Shown piece after piece: positions 59,373 to 64,000 of a DNA stretch of 64,000 bases (positions are counted from its first letter, which is position 1; each line of letters starts with the position of its first letter). The stretch comes from an uncultured Methylophilaceae bacterium. Lineage in GTDB: Bacteria > Pseudomonadota > Gammaproteobacteria > Burkholderiales > Methylophilaceae. The DNA lies in contig CAIQBW010000033.1 of the NCBI GenBank assembly GCA_903870165.1, positions 62,001-126,000 on the forward strand, written 5' to 3'. The position numbers and the translations under genes are program-made. A model generated the notes under the pieces. It worked only from the letters and a program-made list of their open reading frames with translations, had not been told where the DNA came from and did no database searches.

Positions 59373-61079
59373 ATGCAACAAATTCAACAACTGCTCACCG
59401 AGCACCTCGATATTTGGACAGCTGCAGAGCCTGAAAAAAAATCAGGCCGTGGACGTTCTGGCGGTAATACTGGCAAAGGTTATGGCATTCAAAAACTACG
59501 TGGTTTGATTTTAGATTTGGCAGTGCGCGGTAAACTTGTTCCGCAAGACTCGAATGATGAGCCTGCTAGCGAACTACTCAAACGCATTCAAGTAGAAAAA
59601 GCCAATCTGATTGCAGAAGGAAAGCTCAAAAAGGAGAAACCGCTCGAAGCTATTGCTGAGGGCGAAAAACTTTTCGATTTGCCAAAAGGGTGGGAGTGGG
59701 TCAGAAACTGTCAGGTATTTCAACTAAGGAAAGGGCGGATTCCTAAAAGCCTTAACGAGGATGGATTGGGTTTGCCTTACCTTGATATAGACGCTCTTGA
59801 TAGAAATATATTGCGCAGATATTCAGAGGAGTTAACTTGCCCACAATCTACAGATAAAGATATTTTAGTGGTATGTGATGGATCAAGAAGTGGATTGGTA
59901 CTTGATGGTAAGAAAGGGATTGTTGGCTCAACATTATCAATAATTGATACACCTATTTATATTCAAAATTATATTAAATTAATTTTTAAACAGGGTTTTG
60001 AGATTTTTAATACATCTATGAAGGGTGCTGCAATTCCGCATCTTGATACGCAAAAGTTACTTCAAAATCTTACAGCTCTGCCTCCGATTGAAGAACAACA
60101 GAGGATTGTATCTAAAGTAGATGAACTGATGGCTCTGTGTGATCAATTAGAACAGCGGAACAGTAATGCGGCAGAAGCCCATGAAAATTTGGTAGAGCAT
60201 CTATTAGCAACGCTTAGCCAAACCCAAAAAGCACAAGACTTTAACAGCCAATGGCAACGCATCTATGCCAATTTCGATGCGCTATTCACCACTGACGTGA
60301 GCATAGAAGCGCTTAAAAAAACCCTGCTTCAACTTGCCGTTACAGGCAGATTGGTGCCGCAAGACGATAGTGATGAGCCTGCAAGCGAATTGATAAAGCA
60401 GATATTAGTGACTAGAGATAATTTAATAAAAAATGACGGACTTAAAACCGTTGCCAAAGAAAAAATTGATGAAAAAGAAATGTATCTGAATGTTCCAAGC
60501 TCTTGGACATATTGTAGGCTTGGTAATCTTGCAAAATTCATTGACTATAGAGGCAGAACACCTAACAAAGTAAATTCAGGTGTCCCTCTAATTACAGCTA
60601 AAAATGTGAGGCCAGGCTGTATAAGTCGAATCCCAGAAGAATATATAACACTAGAAGAATACAATTTATGGATGACTAGAGGCCTTCCACGCATAGGTGA
60701 CATGTTGTTTACCACTGAAGCGCCGTTAGGAAATATTGCGTTAGTTGATATTTCAGAAAAATTTGCTCTGGCACAACGTGTTATTTGTTTCCAGCTGCAT
60801 AATCAAGCTATTGGTGGTTATTTGAAAGTAGCTTTAATGTCCCAAGCTTTACAGTTCCAGTTTGAAAAAGAAGCAAAAGGGATGACTGCCACAGGCATTA
60901 AAGCATCGAATTTGAAAGAAATCCCTATCCCAATACCACCCTTAGACGAACAGCACCGTATAGTAGCTAAAGTCGATGAACTGATGGCGTTATGTGATCA
61001 GCTAAAAGCCATGATTCAAGAAGCAAGCCAGCATCAGCAACAATTAGCGGATGTATTGGTATTGAAGGCGCTTAATTAA
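59373..61079 (+). CDS. hsdS: Type I specificity subunit S (HsdS)
   Basis: 568 aa with the two-fold pattern of HsdS. Repeat pair 1: LILDLAVRGKLVPQDSND (about residue 48) and LLQLAVTGRLVPQDDSD (about residue 320). Repeat pair 2: PIEEQQRIVSKVDELMALCD and PLDEQHRIVAKVDELMALCD. Between them lie two target-recognition domains (about residues 100-235 and 365-525). The first is visibly richer in A/T than its flanks, a sign of domain exchange. It begins 3 bases after hsdM. Confidence 0.95.
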   Translation: MQQIQQLLTEHLDIWTAAEPEKKSGRGRSGGNTGKGYGIQKLRGLILDLAVRGKLVPQDSNDEPASELLKRIQVEKANLIAEGKLKKEKPLEAIAEGEKLFDLPKGWEWVRNCQVFQLRKGRIPKSLNEDGLGLPYLDIDALDRNILRRYSEELTCPQSTDKDILVVCDGSRSGLVLDGKKGIVGSTLSIIDTPIYIQNYIKLIFKQGFEIFNTSMKGAAIPHLDTQKLLQNLTALPPIEEQQRIVSKVDELMALCDQLEQRNSNAAEAHENLVEHLLATLSQTQKAQDFNSQWQRIYANFDALFTTDVSIEALKKTLLQLAVTGRLVPQDDSDEPASELIKQILVTRDNLIKNDGLKTVAKEKIDEKEMYLNVPSSWTYCRLGNLAKFIDYRGRTPNKVNSGVPLITAKNVRPGCISRIPEEYITLEEYNLWMTRGLPRIGDMLFTTEAPLGNIALVDISEKFALAQRVICFQLHNQAIGGYLKVALMSQALQFQFEKEAKGMTATGIKASNLKEIPIPIPPLDEQHRIVAKVDELMALCDQLKAMIQEASQHQQQLADVLVLKALN

Positions 61080-61249
61080 TTGGAATTTGCTTTTAGTAAT
61101 TGTTGCTGCCCAGCTTTAATCTTCTGGCGGGCCTTCTCAGCTTTAATAGTCTTCTGAGTATTCTTAACTTGATTCTTCATTCCCTGAATTTTTGCTTGAT
61201 CAGCTGTTAAGGGTTTTTTAATCGCACTAGCGAACTCATAAAAACGCAT
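61076..61249 (-). CDS. Small lysine-rich protein, 57 aa
   Basis: Starts MRFYEFASAIKKPLTADQAK and continues as one amphipathic Lys/Gln-rich helix or coiled coil (KNQVKNTQKTIKAEKARQKI). It has a weak GGA 9 bases ahead of the ATG. It follows the 48-aa gene by 5 bases on the same strand, and its stop overlaps hsdS by 4 bases tail to tail. I do not recognise a family. The tight packing and ordered composition argue for a real gene. Confidence 0.6.
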   Translation of the reverse strand: MRFYEFASAIKKPLTADQAKIQGMKNQVKNTQKTIKAEKARQKIKAGQQQLLKANSN

Positions 61250-61254
61250 AATTT

Positions 61255-61401
61255 TTATCCAATTTTAGTAGGGGCGAATGGCACATTGCTTTGTCCAAAT
61301 TGATACTGAGCTATCAAACGAGCATGAAGATCATTATCAGCAAAGATAACTGTCTTTACCCATGTTCCATTAACTCTCGCTTGTACTTGATATCGATACA
61401 T
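61255..61401 (-). CDS. Small protein, 48 aa
   Basis: Reads MYRYQVQARVNGTWVKTVIF, then ADNDLHARLIAQYQFGQSN, ending APTKIG: a beta-hairpin-like start followed by a helix, as in small phage or plasmid proteins. The start lies 21 bases after palindrome copy 3. It forms a pair with the 57-aa gene. I do not recognise the family. Confidence 0.6.
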   Translation of the reverse strand: MYRYQVQARVNGTWVKTVIFADNDLHARLIAQYQFGQSNVPFAPTKIG

Positions 61402-61421
61402 ACAAGTATTTATCGTAAAAA

Positions 61422-61444
61422 AAGCGTCCTGATTCAGGACGCTT
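61422..61444. terminator. Element palindrome, copy 3, with T run on the minus strand
   Basis: AAGCGTCCTGA, one T, TCAGGACGCTT: 11-bp arms. On the minus strand it is followed by a T run, so it can terminate the DUF6641-like gene. The third base pair differs from copies 1, 2 and 4 (G-C in place of C-G) and keeps pairing, a compensating change. Confidence 0.85.
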
Positions 61445-61467
61445 AATATTTGTATATTTCTCTTTAG

Positions 61468-61908
61468 CTAGTGCTGAAAGCCAGCTTTTAAGTTAGTACT
61501 CGCTAGTCCTATTTGGCTATCCAATTCGCCATGTTCTACTGCTAGCTTGATAGTCTCCAGTGCTTTGATTAAGTCCTGCGGACTATCTACTTCAACACTG
61601 GATTTGCCTTTGGCAAGCTCAAGTATTCTTGTGCCATATTTGATACTGACGCAAACCTTTCCAGCTTCATTTCTAAACCACCACTCCCTAATGCGTTTTG
61701 GCACTTCTAGTTGTTTCTTTATTCCAGTTTCTCTATCTGTAAAACTGCGGTATTTCTTCACAACAAACTCAGTGCCTTCAATTTGGCTTTTGGCTAGTTG
61801 TATCTGTTCCCATAAGCGATGCGCTAGTTTGTTTCTGCGCTGCTGAACTGGAGCAATATGCCTTGGTTTAGTTTCACTTGTTAACTTCAATTGACCTAAT
61901 GTGCTCAT
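61468..61908 (-). CDS. DUF6641-like protein
   Basis: 146 aa. The start MSTLGQLKLTSETKPRHIAPVQQRRNKL (first part: MSTLGQLKLTSE), VPKRIREWWFRNEAGKV and YGTRILELAKGKSSVEV match my memory of the DUF6641 family, found in element-borne small-gene modules. It has AGGAGA just before the ATG. It is basic with no known motif. Function unknown; a nucleic-acid role is possible. Confidence 0.7.
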   Translation of the reverse strand: MSTLGQLKLTSETKPRHIAPVQQRRNKLAHRLWEQIQLAKSQIEGTEFVVKKYRSFTDRETGIKKQLEVPKRIREWWFRNEAGKVCVSIKYGTRILELAKGKSSVEVDSPQDLIKALETIKLAVEHGELDSQIGLASTNLKAGFQH

Positions 61909-62277
61909 TTAATTTCTCCTATTAGTGAATGGGCACTCATTAAGTTAGTGTCGAGAACATTCAAAGAGCAACCGATATTTCTTTTTGATTCATTTTTCAC
62001 CAGTTTTAAAGGGTATTTATTTGTCAGGTGATAAATATTTGTGCGAGTTGCTTAGGTGGCTACTAAGTTGAAGTCGCAGAAATAAAAAAGAAGTTGCTGT
62101 TACTAGGTGTAGTTGCTACTAATCAAGCAACTAGTAACAAGTGGTACAAATGAGAAGCCATGAGTAGCAACTACACAGGCAACGAAAATCACAGTGACTC
62201 TCTTTTTTCTTCTTCTGCAACCTCAACTCCAAGGCGACTTAGCGACAAGCGCAACTTAACAATTGGAGAAACTAAAC
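61909..62277. other. Iteron- and dyad-rich intergenic region (origin or control region candidate)
   Basis: This 369-base gap between divergent genes has AGTTGCT at 62046, 62092 and 62111 and its complement AGCAACT at 62126 and 62166. A 14-bp exact inverted repeat pairs GTGTAGTTGCTACT (62107-62120) with AGTAGCAACTACAC (62163-62176). A competing fold pairs TGTTACTA with TAGTAACA and GTTGC with GCAAC (62098-62139). AT-rich sequence flanks both sides. This is the form of a plasmid or phage origin, or of a divergent operator. No convincing gene is inside. Confidence 0.6.
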
Positions 62278-62751
62278 ATGAAGGAAAGAGAAATTGCAGT
62301 AAGAGGTTTTATTAATGAAAAGTTTGGCAGTACATATGGAAAAGGGCTATTTCATCGTGCCATCTATAACGGATCAGTTGAGCTTCGCGATCCCTATACC
62401 AAGTACTTAATTGATCTATTTGAATATGGTCGTTGGGATAGAACAGCGAGTACCCCAGAACAATTAGCTTGGAGTAAAAAGCTCATTCAATCTGAAATAG
62501 ATAAAGCACCTGAAGCACTGGTGTCATGGATACAACATTACGATCCCATCACTAAGTCAAAAAACCCCGTTGATGGTGTATGTGTTTATCTGCCGATGAG
62601 CCAAGAGTTATTCATCAGTATTAATGATCCACAACATGCAGTATCAGATGAATGGACATTGCAGTCTAGGAATTGCCTTAAGACAGGCAGCAACAAACCT
62701 GTGTTTATCGCAACAAATGTAGACTTGAATCAACAGCTATCGGCATCTTAG
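62278..62751 (+). CDS. Unknown element protein, 157 aa
   Basis: Starts at the ATG at 62278 (MKEREIAVRGFINEKFG), eight bases after GGAGAA; a TTG at 62263 lies within that ribosome site and is less likely. It has WDRTASTPEQLAWSKKLIQS in the middle and no transmembrane segment or known motif. It stands opposite the DUF6641-like gene across the iteron region, so it may be a replication or regulatory protein. I do not recognise the family. Confidence 0.65.
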   Translation: MKEREIAVRGFINEKFGSTYGKGLFHRAIYNGSVELRDPYTKYLIDLFEYGRWDRTASTPEQLAWSKKLIQSEIDKAPEALVSWIQHYDPITKSKNPVDGVCVYLPMSQELFISINDPQHAVSDEWTLQSRNCLKTGSNKPVFIATNVDLNQQLSAS

Positions 62752-62804
62752 ATTAACGCTAGGGCATCAAATAGCTGAGATCTTTTTGATTGAGTACATT
62801 TGAA

Positions 62805-62829
62805 TAACCGTCCTGATTCAGGACGGTTA
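62805..62829. repeat. Element palindrome, copy 4
   Basis: TAACCGTCCTGA, one T, TCAGGACGGTTA: 12-bp arms with no mismatch. It lies 54 bases after the 157-aa gene and just before the separate terminator of the AAA+ gene. Confidence 0.9.
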
Positions 62830-62840
62830 AACAGCGGATT

Positions 62841-62865
62841 AAAAAAAGCAGCCCGAAGGCTGCTT
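62841..62865 (-). terminator. Intrinsic terminator of the AAA+ gene
   Basis: On the minus strand AGCAGCC, loop TTCG, GGCTGCT, then a run of T. The UUCG loop and T run make it a strong terminator. Confidence 0.92.
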
Positions 62866-62876
62866 TCCTTTTGCTA

Positions 62877-63614
62877 CTAAATTGCTAAGAGTGGATTAAC
62901 AACGGGCGCTTTTGGCTTGGGTGTTTTTGGTGGTACTAGATCTTTAATAGATTTAGTCACGACCAACGTTTTAGGATTTTTAACATCCCAAACCAATGCT
63001 TCAAGCTGTTCTAGTAACTTACGATTGCTAGAGCTGACCGCAAGCTGTTTAGTTAAGAAATTCAAAAGCTGTGCGTCTTTCAACTTCACGCCCTCTTCTT
63101 TCAAAATAAACTTAGCTCGAGGCAACCAATCCCTAGCACTGACAGGTGGAATGTTTAGGCAAATACTACGATCCTGCAATCCTTTATCAATACTCGCTAG
63201 ATTGTTTGTTGTGAAGATGAACTGTGTGTGCTCCTGCAACTCATCAATGACATCACGAAATGCCAACGCTGCTTTGACTGTAAAGTTAAATTCATTGCTG
63301 ACCATGTAGTTACGGTTTTGACCATTAGTGGTAAACAACTTATAAAACATAGGCGGCGCATTAAACAATGCCGACACATCGTAGACCGTATTAAACTCAA
63401 CTGCCTTTAACTTCTCAATTAGTGCAGGCTTACCCTCAATCGCACTTGGTAATAGGTTAGCAATGGTTGTTTTACCTGTACCAAACTCTCCATGCAAAAT
63501 TAAAGGCTGCTTCAATTCACCTGCTACATACGCAGCTAATTTGTCTTTTACATTCGCGTTAGCAATCACCACATCTGCCAATACCTTTGGCGCATATTTC
63601 AATACATAACTCAT
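62877..63614 (-). CDS. Clamp-loader-like AAA+ ATPase
   Basis: 245 aa. The start SYVLKYAPKVLADVVIANAN and Walker A LILHGEFGTGKTTIANLL (about residues 38-55) follow the RFC small-subunit/T4 gp44 pattern. Walker B is probably FRDVIDELQEH. Sensor 1 is FIFTTNN, followed by LQDRSICL, comparable to the clamp-loader SRC segment. A proline/lysine tail ends the protein. AGGAGA precedes the ATG. It suggests that the element makes its own replication factor. A Cdc48- or IstB-like loader role is less likely. Confidence 0.75.
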   Translation of the reverse strand: MSYVLKYAPKVLADVVIANANVKDKLAAYVAGELKQPLILHGEFGTGKTTIANLLPSAIEGKPALIEKLKAVEFNTVYDVSALFNAPPMFYKLFTTNGQNRNYMVSNEFNFTVKAALAFRDVIDELQEHTQFIFTTNNLASIDKGLQDRSICLNIPPVSARDWLPRAKFILKEEGVKLKDAQLLNFLTKQLAVSSSNRKLLEQLEALVWDVKNPKTLVVTKSIKDLVPPKTPKPKAPVVNPLLAI

Positions 63615-63638
63615 TTGATTCTCCTGTTCTTTAAAAGA

Positions 63639-63658
63639 GCGAGGGCAAAAGCCCCCGC
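63639..63658 (-). other. Hairpin between the two last minus-strand genes
   Basis: GCGGGGGC, loop TTTT, GCCCTCGC (one G-T pair) on the minus strand, without a T run. It may tune expression between the edge gene and the AAA+ gene. Confidence 0.5.
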
Positions 63659-63664
63659 GTTTGA

Positions 63665-64000
63665 TTAAGCAACTTCTTCCAACATTTCTGCATCGTTAGC
63701 TGCTAAGTTTTTTGCATCTTCAAGTGCTTGAGCAGCCTGCTCTTGTGCAATACGATCAGCGGTATCAATTAACGCCTGTGCAATCTTTTTAATTGCCGCA
63801 TCAATCATTGCGCTTGTTGAGTTAGGCACAACACTTAACACTTTGGTCTTGCCATTTGCCTGCATCTTACCAATGAGCAATGTGTATTCCCCTGTGTCAG
63901 CAGCGTTAACTAAGTAAGTCTTATTAACGGTAGCCAATGGCGTTTCAATTGCACCAACTAGCAAGTCTTTTACTTCGTCTACTTTGGCTTCAAGCAGAGC
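63665..64000 (-). CDS. Unknown protein, cut by the window edge
   Basis: At least 111 codons; the frame stays open from the stop at 63665 to the window end, so the true start lies outside. A TTG at 63964 could start it but has no ribosome site. The visible part has a beta segment (TYLVNAADTGEYTLLIGKMQ) and a long Ala/Glu-rich helix ending ANDAEMLEEVA. I do not recognise the family. It is probably co-transcribed with the AAA+ gene. Confidence 0.6.
   Translation of the reverse strand, partial: ALLEAKVDEVKDLLVGAIETPLATVNKTYLVNAADTGEYTLLIGKMQANGKTKVLSVVPNSTSAMIDAAIKKIAQALIDTADRIAQEQAAQALEDAKNLAANDAEMLEEVA

Larger units (their letters stand above)
51151..64000. mobile_element. Integrated element in tRNA-Phe (left 12.9 kb; right end outside the window)
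   Basis: The element runs from the tRNA-Phe break to at least the window edge. It holds an integrase beside the junction, the RloA/RloB defence pair, a second short recombinase, hsdRMS, and a module of small unknown genes with a clamp-loader-like ATPase and an iteron-rich region. Four copies of one palindrome mark gene ends. No structural phage genes and no conjugation genes are seen in this part, so genomic island, integrated plasmid or satellite are all open. Confidence 0.85.

Noticed and set aside
60110-61010. Direct repeats within hsdS that might suggest a repeat array
   Set aside because: They are the two conserved regions normal for HsdS, not CRISPR or tandem repeats. No CRISPR array is seen anywhere in the window.
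62160-62315. A 51-codon plus-strand frame (starting MSSNYTGNENHSD) in the iteron region
   Set aside because: It has no clear ribosome site, overlaps the 157-aa gene in another frame and begins inside the 14-bp inverted repeat. Composition is poor for a protein. Possible leader peptide, but not supported.
52561-62829. Reading the element palindromes as true Neisseria-type DNA uptake sequences
   Set aside because: The core CCGTCCTGA differs from the Neisseria GCCGTCTGAA by an inserted base, and single copies scattered in the chromosome were not noticed. Only the general form is similar.
62832-62850. CAGCGGATT followed by an A run and GCA, resembling the tRNA-Phe break point (CAGCGGATTGAAAAGCA)
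   Set aside because: Only nine bases match exactly before an A run. Such a match in 13 kb is not surprising, and genes of the element continue beyond it, so it is not a convincing right attachment site.

Overview
The window looks like the chromosome of an AT-leaning betaproteobacterium, most likely a methylotroph of the Methylophilaceae (Methylotenera/Methylophilus type). I infer this from the gene orders (kdsD-kdsC-lptCAB-rpoN-hpf-hprK-rapZ-PTS; def-fmt-rsmB-DUF4390-ntrY-ntrX; dapF-DUF484-xerC), an S-adenosylhomocysteine riboswitch on ahcY, soxYZ and a YVTN beta-propeller of the kind seen beside PQQ-dependent systems. No 16S rRNA or other direct taxonomic marker is present.

Positions 1 to about 51,110 are ordinary core chromosome. 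From the left: soxYZ, a periplasmic M48 protease, moaC, an LpxO-type hydroxylase, a ThiO-like oxidase and a Kef-type antiporter. Next comes a long plus-strand run for Kdo synthesis and LPS export, sigma-54, ribosome hibernation and a regulatory PTS (HPr kinase, RapZ, EIIA-Man, HPr, EI), ending in prlC, xthA and a methyltransferase. The ntrYX/rsmB/fmt/def block is on the minus strand. lysM-dprA-smg is divergent to it, and dprA has lost its C-terminal domain by frameshift. The methyl cycle follows (metF, ahcY with its SAH riboswitch, metK), then dapF-DUF484-xerC, sodB, yggX, ppk1/ppx/phoU, rpiA, ilvA, the beta-propeller, EVE and DUF2237 proteins, 6S RNA with zapA and a zapB-like gene, and a B12 block (cobalamin riboswitch, TonB receptor, small membrane protein, phosphatase).

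At 51,113 a tRNA-Phe gene stops exactly at the end of its anticodon loop and foreign DNA begins. The remaining 12.9 kb (to the window edge, right end not seen) is an integrated element. It carries a tyrosine integrase, a two-gene RloA/RloB (AbiL-like) defence pair, a second short catalytic-domain-only tyrosine recombinase on the other strand, and a complete type I restriction-modification system (hsdRMS). A small-gene module follows: two genes below 60 aa, a DUF6641-like protein, an iteron- and dyad-rich intergenic region that looks like an origin or control region, an unknown protein, a clamp-loader-like AAA+ ATPase and a gene cut by the window end. Four near-identical palindromes with the core GTCCTGA(A/T)TCAGGAC lie at gene ends through this element, and I did not notice any in the 51 kb of core chromosome.

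The most interesting points are the split tRNA-Phe attachment site, the repeated palindrome family, the iteron region beside a clamp-loader-like ATPase, the dprA C-terminal decay, and an NtrX whose AAA+ domain has lost every catalytic motif in a genome that encodes sigma-54.
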